A stretch of 64,000 nucleotides of DNA from a virus. Where the stretch lies: positions 91,494-155,493 of the IMG/VR virus record IMGVR_UViG_3300019763_000001. One strand, given 5' to 3'. Below are positions 26,947 through 36,448 of the stretch, piece after piece. The notes beneath the pieces were generated by a model. That model had not been told where the DNA came from, ran no database searches, and saw only the letters and a program-made list of their open reading frames with translations. A program made the translations under genes and the position numbers. How positions within the stretch are numbered: position 1 is the first letter of the stretch; every line of letters begins with the position of its first letter.

Positions 26947-28563
26947 TTATTTTACTTGTTTTTCTGCAATTTGCAACACTTTTTTATACTTATCTTCATC
27001 TATCTCATAATCGACCAAATCGATAGATTTTGTAGCAACAGGGTGACCTTGATCCTTCCAAATACTATATCGCTTATACGAATGCTCAAGATAGAAATTG
27101 GGATTCTCACCAACTGCTTGCAAGTTATCAACTAAGTCAAATATAGTAGCGTACTCTTTACTGCCGTGCAAACGCATAAGCCTACCAATAGACTGAACTA
27201 GCGTTATAAGAGATTTGCCACCACTAGCTAATACCATGTTGTGAAGATTCTTTATCGATAATCCAGTAGAAAGGCATTTAGTTGTACCAATCAAAATGTT
27301 TCCTGTGCTTTCCTCCAACAGTTTTTTGATGTCTTCCCTCTCCTGTATTACAACATCACCTGTTATAACATGAACATTCTGTTTACTAGCTTTGAACAAT
27401 ATTTCTAATATAGCAATATGTTCTCTACGCGAGCATAGAATGATTGTATTCTTATTGAGTGAAACTTTTTTAGCAAGTTTAACGATATACGCATTTCTGG
27501 CACTATGTTTGCATATAAAGTCTGTCTCTATTTGAAACTTAACAGCTGCTCCAACATTTTTTGGAACACTCTTTTTTTCATCTAAGAGATTGTTTCTGTC
27601 AGAAATGTTGTATCGCAAATTGAGCATAGCTATTTTTAGAGGAGTTGCTCTTCCCTGTTCAATAAGTTCTTTAGCTGATACTAACCTAACAGCATGGCCG
27701 ATATTAGATATGACTTGAAGTTCGTGTGTTTCATTATTGCCTAATGTACCAGTTAAACCAATCCTATCATCAGCATGAATACATTTCTTCATTATCTTTT
27801 CAAGCTCTGCGCCTTTAACTCCATGAACCTCGTCAACAGATACGCCTTCAAATTTAGCAAAATACGTCTTATCTTCGATATTTTGAAGAGATTGCCACGT
27901 CGAAATAGTGACTTTAAAATCATCATCTATAGTATTATTACTGTTGCTGTATATCTTAGCTGCGAGTTTTCTTATATCAATTAAATCATCCGCTTGAGAG
28001 TAATTCACAAAATCATCAAACAGTTGATTTACGAGCATAACGGAAGGAACTACGAACAACAGCTTATCTAAACCCTTTTCCATCCAATACCTTAACACCA
28101 AATATTGAATGAGAGATTTACCAGCGGATGTTGCTGCTACCGCTACATATCGACCCCTTTTAACAAGCTGATGCAAAGCCTGTATTTGATAATCATAAGG
28201 TCTAATGACATTAGCTTTTTCATCTGTTATTGTTAGTGTATCGACAAATTGTTCAATCTCAGATAGGGTTATTTCTTTGTTATAGTTGTAAGTTAATCTA
28301 TCATCGATTATGTAAGAGTAGTTTTGCTTTTTGATGTGTTTTATTAATTCTTCGATCATTCCGACTGGTAGAGTATGGTATCTCTTATCATACATTCTTA
28401 CCATACCATCCCATGTAGACCCACGTCTAGGAAAATAGGATGGATCCTTATACCTGAAGTTGTAGTATAGGTCTTCTATAATACCTTCATCAGCTGTATC
28501 CACATTCATAAGATGTGCATTTTTATAGCTGATTATAACATCATATGATTGGTTTTTGCCCAT
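26947..28563 (-). CDS. uvsW: UvsW-like SF2 helicase
   Basis: 538 aa (T4 UvsW is 587). Motif I 'AATSAGKS' near residue 145, motif II 'VDEVHG', motif III region 'GLTGTLG', and motif VI 'QSIGRLMR' with following helicase C domain. 'RPYDYQIQALHQL' is the Q-type motif. UvsW unwinds branched DNA and R-loops and switches replication from origin- to recombination-driven. No UAG interruption here. Confidence 0.92.
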   Translation of the reverse strand: MGKNQSYDVIISYKNAHLMNVDTADEGIIEDLYYNFRYKDPSYFPRRGSTWDGMVRMYDKRYHTLPVGMIEELIKHIKKQNYSYIIDDRLTYNYNKEITLSEIEQFVDTLTITDEKANVIRPYDYQIQALHQLVKRGRYVAVAATSAGKSLIQYLVLRYWMEKGLDKLLFVVPSVMLVNQLFDDFVNYSQADDLIDIRKLAAKIYSNSNNTIDDDFKVTISTWQSLQNIEDKTYFAKFEGVSVDEVHGVKGAELEKIMKKCIHADDRIGLTGTLGNNETHELQVISNIGHAVRLVSAKELIEQGRATPLKIAMLNLRYNISDRNNLLDEKKSVPKNVGAAVKFQIETDFICKHSARNAYIVKLAKKVSLNKNTIILCSRREHIAILEILFKASKQNVHVITGDVVIQEREDIKKLLEESTGNILIGTTKCLSTGLSIKNLHNMVLASGGKSLITLVQSIGRLMRLHGSKEYATIFDLVDNLQAVGENPNFYLEHSYKRYSIWKDQGHPVATKSIDLVDYEIDEDKYKKVLQIAEKQVK

Positions 28564-28623
28564 TAAATTTTCTCCACTTATCGCATATTCAATATCACAA
28601 TATTTAACAAGCGGAGAAAAGAA

Positions 28624-29085
28624 TCATAGGCCAGCTACAAATTTTCTATATTCAACTGCTGTGCTAATCAAATTTCCGCGAAATTTAGTAACATTGATTG
28701 CGTCTTCCAAATACTTAAGTAGGTTATTATACTTTGTTAGTATGTTGGTATACTTTGCAACGATATCATCACTTTTCAAAACTTCTTTAACTTCAGTTTT
28801 AGTGTGAATGATGTTAGGCTTCTTATGCTGTAGATAATATTCATTGGAAGCGTTACCCATCCAATACGATGTACGTGTCTTGATGACCTTAGCTAAATTC
28901 GACTCAGCTTTATCTCTAAACAACGTCAACTCATCAAATACATCATGAAGCTTAGCAATGACTTTAGGTGTCGCAAGCGCCTCGCTATCCAACTCCTCTT
29001 CATCAATAACAGTCAACTTACGAATTTTTTCTTTTGTTTCTTTAATATACTCTTCAAATGTTTGTATATTTTGTTCATTTTCCAT
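28624..29085 (-). CDS. uvsY: UvsY-like recombination mediator
   Basis: 153 aa from the ATG at 29085 (AGGAG site). The middle and C-terminus match T4 UvsY in order: 'TRTSYWMG...YYLQHK', 'TKTEVKEVLKSDDIVAKYTNI' and 'LEDAINVTKFRGNLISTAV'. UvsY loads UvsX onto ssDNA coated by gp32. Next to uvsW, as in T4. Confidence 0.8.
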   Translation of the reverse strand: MENEQNIQTFEEYIKETKEKIRKLTVIDEEELDSEALATPKVIAKLHDVFDELTLFRDKAESNLAKVIKTRTSYWMGNASNEYYLQHKKPNIIHTKTEVKEVLKSDDIVAKYTNILTKYNNLLKYLEDAINVTKFRGNLISTAVEYRKFVAGL

Positions 29086-29148
29086 GTTTTCTCCTTTAAA
29101 AGTACTCAAAAACATACAATGTTAGTTGAGTCATAGTTACTATTATGT

Positions 29149-29571
29149 TTAACGAAATCCTGGTATATCATCATCAGGAGCAGTTAGTCCTGGACATAGC
29201 TGTTCAAGAGATTGATAGATGATAAAATCATTACCCTTAAAATCAAATAGTTCATCATCTTCACACAATTTTTGAAGATTACTATCACATTCCCATCCAG
29301 CACTAAATGTCAATTTTTTCGTTCCTACGTCATAAACAGAAATTGAACTTCTCTTTTCACTAACGTCAACCATAATATGAAAATCTCCAGATGGATATTT
29401 TTCACATAATTCCGGTAACATGCTATTAAGCTCTTTCGGTATATACCATACATGATGTATTTGAGCATCCCTCGTGTTATCGTCAGGAATAGAAACAGAA
29501 GGCCAATCAATATAACAATCCGTCTGTAAATCTTTAACAACTAACCAATCTAAATCTTCAATCAGAATCAT
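29149..29571 (-). CDS. Hypothetical acidic protein
   Basis: 140 aa, acidic, with 'IMVDVSEKRSSISVYDVG' beta-type core. No family recognised. Its start is immediately after the polymerase-like gene, whose stop it touches. Confidence 0.6.
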   Translation of the reverse strand: MILIEDLDWLVVKDLQTDCYIDWPSVSIPDDNTRDAQIHHVWYIPKELNSMLPELCEKYPSGDFHIMVDVSEKRSSISVYDVGTKKLTFSAGWECDSNLQKLCEDDELFDFKGNDFIIYQSLEQLCPGLTAPDDDIPGFR

Positions 29572-30994
29572 TCATTTATCCTCTATAATGCAATTTATAT
29601 CTGTACCAAGTATTTTAGCATAGCTTTCTCTCATTAACAATTGAAAATACTCTTTATCTTCAACCCTACATATCACTTCATCGTGTACAGGCACAAACGG
29701 CTTACCATCTTCAGTAGCTATCTTAACAATCTCAAACATTACATCAGATTCTTTGTTTTGAAGCTCTTTGAAGAATTCCCTATAGAAATACGAACGAATA
29801 TCAGAATTCTTTTCTTCTAGTGATTCAATAACAGCATCAGCAACATCGAATGCTATCCTCTCTTCTTTATCATTGAACTTTTTTGCTATAGCTCTCTTAG
29901 CATCCACTTTAGTTTTGCAGTTGAACATACAGATCAATGCTTTCTTCGACAGATTCCTAACATCATCAATACCTTCAATCGAAACTTCAGAGTTGGATAG
30001 ATAAGGATCAAAGTCGTCGCTTAGAGAGTTACCTTCTAGTTCATGGATTATTCTAGGGTGAAAAGACTTAAAATCTAATGAGCATGTTTCTTTACCACCA
30101 ATAGTAATTTTCTTACGTTCATTGGAAGGAAGATACTGAACACCAGAACTATCATAGAATCTACCAAGTTCATTTATATGCTTTCCGTATATTCTCTTAA
30201 AAAATATGTCATAAAACGTTTCATTTTTATACGAAACACTATGTTTTCGGAGCATGTTGTTGAACGATAATAGTATATGTTTAATTTCCTTTTTAGCTCG
30301 CTTATCGTCATCAGTAAGTTTATAGTAGCTAACTTCGACTTTATCACCTTTCTTATTTTTCTCTCTGAAAATAACAGGCACCCCGTTTATTCTTCCGACA
30401 TCACCACCACTATCAATTCTAGCAACATCCACAAATTTAAATATCTCATCAACATTGAAAATTAGCATTGAACGCATTGAAACATCTTCATAGAAATCGA
30501 TGTATCCAGATAGTGATATACACAGACCTAATTCTTCCAACCATCTAATCATCTCTTGAAGACATGATATAGACATATCAGATTCTTTAGTGTGGTTATA
30601 TGTTCTTAAGTACCTAATACCTATAGTTTCAAACTTAAAGCATTTGTGTATAGCTCTTACCATCCATTGGCAGCAATATAACACTTTTTCTTTATGAACT
30701 CTCTTCTTAGCTCTATATTCATTGAATCTATCATAAAGGCTATTCACAACATAATCGAAAAATTTATCTTTACCCTGCTTAAAGCTGAATAGATAGCTTG
30801 GTGATGAACTACACTGCGTATAAATATACTTAAGAAGTTCAGATTCATCATACCATTGAATTGATTTCTTTTCTCTGTTTCTATCAGAACATGCAATGCT
30901 AATGGCCTCAGCTTTAATGTTCTCAAATGATAGATCTATAGGGGGCTTTAGAAATTCTCTATAAGCCTCCTCGCTTCATCTCTTGCTTTTTCAC
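29572..30994 (-). CDS. Small family-A-polymerase-like protein, joined across TAGA
   Basis: Start at GTG 30994 (AAGAGG seven bases before) gives MKKQEMKRGGL, then TAG at 30961-30959; the +1 frame continues 'EFLKPPIDLSFENIKAEA' for about 460 residues. Polymerase motifs: A 'CSLDFKSFHPRI' (about 260), B 'RNLSKKALICMFN', C 'FVPVHDEVICRV' near the end. It has the palm motifs of PolA/T7-RNAP-type enzymes but no 3'-5' exonuclease. The zero frame is also open upstream to about 31125, so the N-terminus may be longer. Likely a second polymerase or primase-like enzyme beside gp43; function unknown. Confidence 0.8.
30958..30961 (-). other. UAGA +1 site in the family-A-like polymerase gene
   Basis: Zero frame GGA GGC TTA TAG; the +1 frame continues GAA TTT CTA after TAGA. 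Confidence 0.65.
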
Positions 30995-31341
30995 TTCAAT
31001 ACCTCTTTTAGTTTTAAGAATTTTCACAGTATATTTAACTTTCTTCACATCTGCAACAGGTTGTTGATTGATTTCTATATCACCAGCTCTCGCGAAGTTT
31101 TTTTTTTGACTCTCTTTTTGATGAATTTATTAATGAATTTAAAGAGCGTTAGCTACGCAGAGCGTTAGCCAAAACAGCGTCAGCCAAGCAGAGCGAGAGC
31201 AGCGAGCGTTTTTATAATAATAATAATATATTGGTTTAAAATAAGAGATGAAATGATGTGTGAAAACCGCTAGACCCCTAGTAAACATGAGGGGTGTAGC
31301 TAATTTTAGTCTTTTTTTAAAAATGACCATTTTCAATACCA

Positions 31342-31372
31342 AAAATTACACTCAAAATCACCCCTGTTTTTC
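31342..31372. repeat. 31-bp direct repeat, copy 1
   Basis: AAAATTACACTCAAAATCAC followed by CCCTGTTTTTC; identical copy 46 bp downstream at 31388-31418. Confidence 0.85.
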
Positions 31373-31387
31373 CTCTTTGGTGCTACT

Positions 31388-31418
31388 AAAATTACACTCA
31401 AAATCACCCCTGTTTTTC
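31388..31418. repeat. 31-bp direct repeat, copy 2
   Basis: Identical to 31342-31372. A short inverted fragment (GAGGGGTGT) occurs at 31291-31299. Confidence 0.85.
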
Positions 31419-31475
31419 ATCATCAGCATCATGTCATTTCGCCCTCATTTTCAGAAGAATACTCAACAAAAAAAG

Positions 31476-31503
31476 TTGACAAATAGAAAACTTCTAGTAA
31501 ACT
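31476..31503 (+). promoter_or_regulatory. Early promoter (TTGACA-16-TAAACT)
   Basis: -35 TTGACA at 31476-31481 and -10 TAAACT at 31498-31503, leading to the 31628 operon. Confidence 0.55.
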
Positions 31504-31627
31504 AACAAACAAAAAATCTACCGTTTATATAACAAAACAGTATAAGCATATAACAAAAAGTTATTAGACAAATTACCACCGATAGAGTAAATTAAACGCA
31601 TAACGTATTTTGATGAGAAAGAACAAT

Positions 31628-31915
31628 ATGAAAAACGAAAACGAAATTATCTTAACAGTAACAAAAGAGTTTAATAAGAACCTTGTTGCTGTTCCGGCAG
31701 GTAAGTACGGAAATATTAGACCAACGCTAATGTACTTAGATGAAGCCAACAAAAAGAATTGGCTAGTCGGATCATGTAAAGATGCATTGGGACCTATTTA
31801 CTTATTCGGTGGAATGAATACAATGCGCGAAATCGCAGACAGTGGGAACGCATTTGTTGAGGGTACAGAACTCAAGTTGTTTGATGCTATCTGGTTTAGC
31901 ATGTTGGAGAAATGA
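31628..31915 (+). CDS. Small hypothetical protein, first of an early operon
   Basis: 95 aa from ATG 31628 (GAGAAAG site); upstream in-frame ATG at 31613 is possible. 'MKNENEIILTVTKEFNKNL' then a compact alpha/beta sequence. No motif recognised. Its stop overlaps the spacing of the next small membrane gene. Confidence 0.6.
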   Translation: MKNENEIILTVTKEFNKNLVAVPAGKYGNIRPTLMYLDEANKKNWLVGSCKDALGPIYLFGGMNTMREIADSGNAFVEGTELKLFDAIWFSMLEK

Positions 31916-31916
31916 T

Positions 31917-32042
31917 ATGACTCTCATAGATGCAACGATGTTTGGTGATATATTCTTAGCTATTGTCGTCATTTCTATTGTTATTCCTATAAAAATTATT
32001 AAGATCTGGAGAAAAACGAATGAAACGCGAATTGACTATTGA
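31917..32042 (+). CDS. Very small membrane protein
   Basis: 41 aa, with one hydrophobic segment 'IFLAIVVISIVIPIKII' in a sequence beginning MTLIDATMFGD. GGAG lies ahead of the ATG; the next gene starts inside its end. Confidence 0.5.
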   Translation: MTLIDATMFGDIFLAIVVISIVIPIKIIKIWRKTNETRIDY

Positions 32043-32514
32043 AGAAAAGAAAAAAATTGAAGCTGCTCAAGCTGCATATGATCAGTTTAAGCGTAATATG
32101 ATAGATGATCAAATCTCATTGATTTTTGATAAATCTCTTCCTATTTTTGATAAATTGCATGTCTCTATTGTAGCTACATCCGATTCAACTGATATTCCAC
32201 CTAAAGGCTATCATGAAGTCGCCGAAGGCATTTACACATTCACTATCAATACAGATGGTTGTAAAACGTTCGTGTATGAAGATAGTGACAAAATTAGTTA
32301 CGATGCCTCATTTGATGGTAAGGCAGAACAGCTTAGCGCACTAAAGAGCGATATTTCATCTATAGTTGGATTAGTGAGAGTTGGGTATATAGGCTATGTT
32401 ACTGTTCCGCTATACACTAACCATAGCATATTTGAAAGAATTGAAAATGGCGAAATCGATGCAAAGAAAGATGACGCTCAAGAACAAAGTAATGGTCGAG
32501 GTATAGTGGTTTAA
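32020..32514 (+). CDS. Hypothetical protein
   Basis: 164 aa. Helical N-terminus 'ELTIEEKKKIEAAQAAYDQF', then alpha/beta; Asp/Glu-rich end. Good GGAG site. Overlaps the preceding small membrane gene, so co-translated. No family recognised. Confidence 0.65.
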   Translation: MKRELTIEEKKKIEAAQAAYDQFKRNMIDDQISLIFDKSLPIFDKLHVSIVATSDSTDIPPKGYHEVAEGIYTFTINTDGCKTFVYEDSDKISYDASFDGKAEQLSALKSDISSIVGLVRVGYIGYVTVPLYTNHSIFERIENGEIDAKKDDAQEQSNGRGIVV

Positions 32515-32554
32515 CTGTTGCAACTAAAAAGACAAACATGAGAGAGTAATAATA

Positions 32555-32986
32555 ATGAGCATTATCGTTAAAAAGTTCTATGGATTTTCAAAAAACTCAT
32601 ATTGGTGTGGTGAAGGTGAGAATATATTCTTTGTACCTTGCATCGGTTATATTAGAGTTATTTTAATCAATATGTTCATAAATTTTGTTATTCTCTTGAT
32701 GCTAACGTTAGGATTGTGGAATGACTTTTGTGATATATTCTGGTTAGCGTGTTTATTATCATTCTGTAGTCACGCTTCAATTCTTTTATTTGCAATGAAG
32801 CCTCTAATGGAGGTAACATTAAGTAGAGATAAAAGGTTATTTCACTATATGTGTATAGTCTCTACGTTACCTATACAAATCATTCCATTTTTTGTCGTCA
32901 TCTATAGGATGCTGATGGTAAAAATGAATTACAATTCCTTCCACGACATTCTAATATTAAAGGTGTTTAACAATGAAGAAAGATAA
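32555..32986 (+). CDS. Membrane protein with about three hydrophobic segments
   Basis: 143 aa. Hydrophobic stretches near residues 30-50, 55-80 and 95-120 ('IQIIPFFVVIYRML'). GAGAG site. Part of the early operon of small genes; overlaps the next gene. Confidence 0.6.
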   Translation: MSIIVKKFYGFSKNSYWCGEGENIFFVPCIGYIRVILINMFINFVILLMLTLGLWNDFCDIFWLACLLSFCSHASILLFAMKPLMEVTLSRDKRLFHYMCIVSTLPIQIIPFFVVIYRMLMVKMNYNSFHDILILKVFNNEER

Positions 32987-33452
32987 TTCTGCGACTTTGA
33001 ATACAATCAAACAACAGCTTACAACTATGATTGAAAGGGATGTTGTTGCACTTGGTTATCCATGCTTTTTAGGTGGGTTATTTGTTATATGTAGCGAAGG
33101 TGAATACACTAAGTATTTGCTAGAGTCAACTACTAACAGAAGCTTAACATCTGATAGATTTCCTAATAGAGTTAGATTTGGTGGATTTGTTAAAAACATT
33201 GCTGTATTCGATAACTTTGATCACGCATTAGATGTTGCTGATATGTGTACAAATCAAGGTAAACATGGAACGTGTTACGTTTTAGATTATGTTCGTGAGT
33301 ACATAAACGTTCGATATGAATACTATTTTCAAAAACTCACACGATATAGAGAAAGAGATGCGGCTATTGATTTCTTCATAAAAGAAGAGAATAGAATTAT
33401 AGCTAAACATATAAAGAATATAGTTGATGAAAGGGGTGCAAAACATGGATGA
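32973..33452 (+). CDS. Hypothetical protein
   Basis: 159 aa, 'VVALGYPCFLGGLFVICSEG' near residue 25; mixed alpha/beta and basic, no clear motif. Overlaps the genes on both sides. Confidence 0.6.
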   Translation: MKKDNSATLNTIKQQLTTMIERDVVALGYPCFLGGLFVICSEGEYTKYLLESTTNRSLTSDRFPNRVRFGGFVKNIAVFDNFDHALDVADMCTNQGKHGTCYVLDYVREYINVRYEYYFQKLTRYRERDAAIDFFIKEENRIIAKHIKNIVDERGAKHG

Positions 33453-33858
33453 TACAAATTTTATTTTGTTTGTGATTACTGCTATATACGTTATACTAAA
33501 CCTTTTGTTGGTAGTTATCTTTTGGGTGATTGACGTTAGAGAAGGCGAAAATCCTTTCCCCACATACATAAAACGCACATATGATGATGATGGTAATCGC
33601 ATTGGTATGTATAGCTTAGATTGGCTTTATGAATTGACGTGGAAAGATCTATTAACTCTATCAACAATTTTGCTATTAGCGTTCATCATCGATTTAATTG
33701 TTTGTCATATTGTTATAGGGTTAGTTGTTGCAATCCAAAAGTTATTGCATTATACTTCTAAAACAAAAATTTGGAATCATCTTACAAAAAGTAAGAAGAA
33801 ATTTGATAGAAAAATGAATGAAACAGTATTTAAAAAGAAGGAAATGAATCATGCCTAA
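33445..33858 (+). CDS. Two-segment membrane protein
   Basis: 137 aa from ATG 33445 (AAGGGG site). Hydrophobic segments near residues 5-27 and 65-100, basic C-terminal tail ending 'KKKEMNHA'. Overlaps the neighbouring genes by 8 nt. Confidence 0.6.
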   Translation: MDDTNFILFVITAIYVILNLLLVVIFWVIDVREGENPFPTYIKRTYDDDGNRIGMYSLDWLYELTWKDLLTLSTILLLAFIIDLIVCHIVIGLVVAIQKLLHYTSKTKIWNHLTKSKKKFDRKMNETVFKKKEMNHA

Positions 33859-35947
33859 TAATATCACCATCTTTACTTTTGAAAATTTCGCTCAATCGGT
33901 AAATAAGACAATTACAGAAAATGAATCGAATCTTTTTCGAACCACTTTAGATAAAGAAGAATTGTGGGAACATTACTTGAAATCATATCCATCAGAAGCC
34001 AATGAAATCTATCGCGAACGTGGAAGATACGACTGCAATACATGTAAGCGTTTCATTCAGCAAGTTGGTGGATTAGTTTGGGTTGATGACGATTTGAATA
34101 TGCACACAATATGGGAACAGTCTTTCGAAGTCGGATATCCATATGGTGGCGTTGCTAAATCGATGCATAATTATATCATAGCAAATGCTGATGTTAAAAA
34201 CGTATTCTTAGCAAATTCACGCTATCAAGTGATGATTGGCGAACAAGAAAATTATGAGTACGGTGATAGCGAAATTATCAATACATGGAATCATTTTTGG
34301 TTTGAGCCGTCTCGTGTGGTGAGTGGTGATATAATCGGAACGCTATTTGCAAAATACAAATCTGCGTTTGAAAGCACATACAGATCGTTATTGGACATTA
34401 ATGAAAGTTCTATCGATTTGGTATTAGAGCTTTGTAATGATAATAATCTGTACAAGGGCGCTGAACATATTGAGAAGCTAGAAATTCTCAAAAAACTGAA
34501 AAGTGATACTATTGATCTAACAGATGAGCATAAAACGCTTTATGTCTGGAAGTATGTTAAAAACAAAAGTGCTGTTGTTCATAGTTTCCGAACTAGCTTG
34601 ATTGGTACTCTATTGGTTGACTTATCCAATGGCGAAGATTTAGAAGTTGCCGTTAACAAATATGAGAGTAAAGCAGCTCCAGAGAATTATCAACACAAGC
34701 GAAAAATTGCGACACGATCTCAGATCAAAAAAGCAGAGGAACGCTTAGTAGAAATGGGTATGGTTGATAGCTTACTTCGACGTACAGCGAAATTAAGTGA
34801 TATTGCTATTGATGATGTTCTATTCGCTGATCAAAAAGTTCATGGGCAAATGAAAGAAAGTTTGAGTGGTCTTTCAATCTTTCAAGATTTAGAAATTGAA
34901 TCTCAAAATAAGCATCAAGTGAATGTTGATTTATCTAAAGTCGAAGAGATGAGTATTGATGACTTTATTAACAATTTATTGCCGAAAGTAACGTCAATTG
35001 AGGCGTATGTTGATAAGAATCATAAAAACAATTTTGTAACTCTCGTTGCACCATCTGTTCAACAAGCAAAACCATTAACACCGTGGAAAAATAATTTCAC
35101 ATGGGCTTATATTAAAAATTTAGCAAGCTCTTCTTTCATCAAAGAACGTGTTAAGAATGTTGGTGGTAAAGTTGACTGCGACGGACGCATATCTCTACTA
35201 TGGGATAACCATGATGATTATGATTTACATGCATATATTGGTTCACATCGTATTGACTATATGAACACTTACGTAAGGGAGTTGGGTGCGTGTTTAGATG
35301 TTGACGAAAACTATAGACGTATTGTTGATAATCCAGTAGAGAATATCTACTTTGATGACTTATCTAAACTTGAAGGAAAGACAATTACAGTTGAAGTGAC
35401 AGTAGCATCGTCAAAACGTAAAACAACATTGATGAGAGACGAATGGTACGTGGAACTAGAATTTAACGGTGAGATGGTTCGTATAGAAATGAACTATGTA
35501 CTAAAATCACGAAAAAATGTTGTTAGATTTAAGATCAAAGGTGGTAAGTTGGAATTGATTGATTTAAATGAAGGGCGAATTGTAGAATCGGTTGAGATTC
35601 CACAAGAAGTCTGGGGTATTAAGTCTAATAACTTCGTTCCCGTTACTATGATCATGAACTCACCTAATCATTGGAAAAATGACGTAAATACAGGAACAAA
35701 ACATGTGATGTTCATGTTGAAAGATTGCGTCAATGATGATAAAGTGCGTGGATTCTTCAATGAGTTCCTAAGAGCTGAGCTTAAGAGTGACAAGGCTGTA
35801 TTTGAAATGCTTGGTAATCGAATGAAGGCAGAAAGTGATGAAAATCAATTATCTGGTTTAGGATTTAACACTACACAAAAAGGATATATTGTGTTAAAAT
35901 TAAATGGAAAGATGAAAAATAAGTTAGTGAAAGTAACGTTTGCTTAA
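33851..35947 (+). CDS. Large protein with YfaP/DUF2135-like beta domain
   Basis: 698 aa. N-terminal two-thirds unknown, with 'RGRYDCNTCKRFIQQVGG' at about 56. Near residue 450: 'DGRISLLWDNHDDYDLHAY', then 'LDVDENYRRIVDNPVENIYF'. This pattern (L.W....DLD.H..., D.D....., PENI.) is that of the YfaP beta-sandwich family. The C-terminus resembles a phage protein I have seen in large marine phages but cannot name. No motif tells its role. Confidence 0.6.
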   Translation: MPNNITIFTFENFAQSVNKTITENESNLFRTTLDKEELWEHYLKSYPSEANEIYRERGRYDCNTCKRFIQQVGGLVWVDDDLNMHTIWEQSFEVGYPYGGVAKSMHNYIIANADVKNVFLANSRYQVMIGEQENYEYGDSEIINTWNHFWFEPSRVVSGDIIGTLFAKYKSAFESTYRSLLDINESSIDLVLELCNDNNLYKGAEHIEKLEILKKLKSDTIDLTDEHKTLYVWKYVKNKSAVVHSFRTSLIGTLLVDLSNGEDLEVAVNKYESKAAPENYQHKRKIATRSQIKKAEERLVEMGMVDSLLRRTAKLSDIAIDDVLFADQKVHGQMKESLSGLSIFQDLEIESQNKHQVNVDLSKVEEMSIDDFINNLLPKVTSIEAYVDKNHKNNFVTLVAPSVQQAKPLTPWKNNFTWAYIKNLASSSFIKERVKNVGGKVDCDGRISLLWDNHDDYDLHAYIGSHRIDYMNTYVRELGACLDVDENYRRIVDNPVENIYFDDLSKLEGKTITVEVTVASSKRKTTLMRDEWYVELEFNGEMVRIEMNYVLKSRKNVVRFKIKGGKLELIDLNEGRIVESVEIPQEVWGIKSNNFVPVTMIMNSPNHWKNDVNTGTKHVMFMLKDCVNDDKVRGFFNEFLRAELKSDKAVFEMLGNRMKAESDENQLSGLGFNTTQKGYIVLKLNGKMKNKLVKVTFA

Positions 35948-35964
35948 AATAAGGAATTTAAAAA

Positions 35965-36375
35965 ATGAGTAACGAAAATCTATCAGAAAAAGTAATTCGC
36001 CGTAACATCTTATTCTTATTGCCGTCGGGTGGTGAAGTTTATCCTCAAATTCTATGGACTGTCAAACTGACGACGTTAAATCAGATTGTAGTTAAGTTAC
36101 ATGATGAAATTAACAAAGCGCCCATAACTTCTTTCTTAAAAGGTGATAGTAATAAAGTTGATGATGACTTAATGATTGCGTTTGAATATGCGAAGTATGT
36201 TATCGAAACACGCCAAAATGAGATTGTCTTTCAGAAGAAAGAAGATGAAAAGAAAAAAGAACTACATGAACTGTTCGCGCTTCAAGCTGAGATTGAAGAA
36301 AAAGAACGCAAATCTTTAACGAAAGAAGAAATTGCTGATCGAATTAAAGCTTTGTCTGCTTCCGTGACATATTAA
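35965..36375 (+). CDS. Coiled-coil hypothetical protein
   Basis: 136 aa. The second half is a Lys/Glu-rich helix ('FQKKEDEKKKELHELFALQA'). Follows the 698-aa gene and is closed by a strong terminator. Confidence 0.6.
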   Translation: MSNENLSEKVIRRNILFLLPSGGEVYPQILWTVKLTTLNQIVVKLHDEINKAPITSFLKGDSNKVDDDLMIAFEYAKYVIETRQNEIVFQKKEDEKKKELHELFALQAEIEEKERKSLTKEEIADRIKALSASVTY

Positions 36376-36384
36376 TAAACATAC

Positions 36385-36433
36385 AACAACTCACACCATA
36401 TTAAAGCAGTAATGGTCGTGAGTTGTTTGTTTT
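36385..36433 (+). terminator. Rho-independent terminator
   Basis: AACAACUCAC/GUGAGUUGUU stem (with ACCAU/AUGGU inner pairing) followed by a U-rich tail. Confidence 0.75.
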
Positions 36434-36448
36434 ATAGAGAAAGTTAAA

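Larger units (their letters stand above)
31131..31612. other. Divergent intergenic region between the two replication/early units
   Basis: About 480 nt with no supported gene. It holds a GC-richer patch (31144-31199) with repeated GCGTTAGC and GCAGAGCG words, an AT tract, a 31-bp direct repeat, and a sigma70 promoter near 31476. Candidate for regulatory region or origin. Confidence 0.5.

Noticed and set aside
31139-31342. 67-aa minus ORF across the GC-rich patch
   Set aside because: Low-complexity translation, no ribosome site; better seen as noncoding.
31342-31418. CRISPR array
   Set aside because: Only two repeats with a 15-bp gap; no cas genes.
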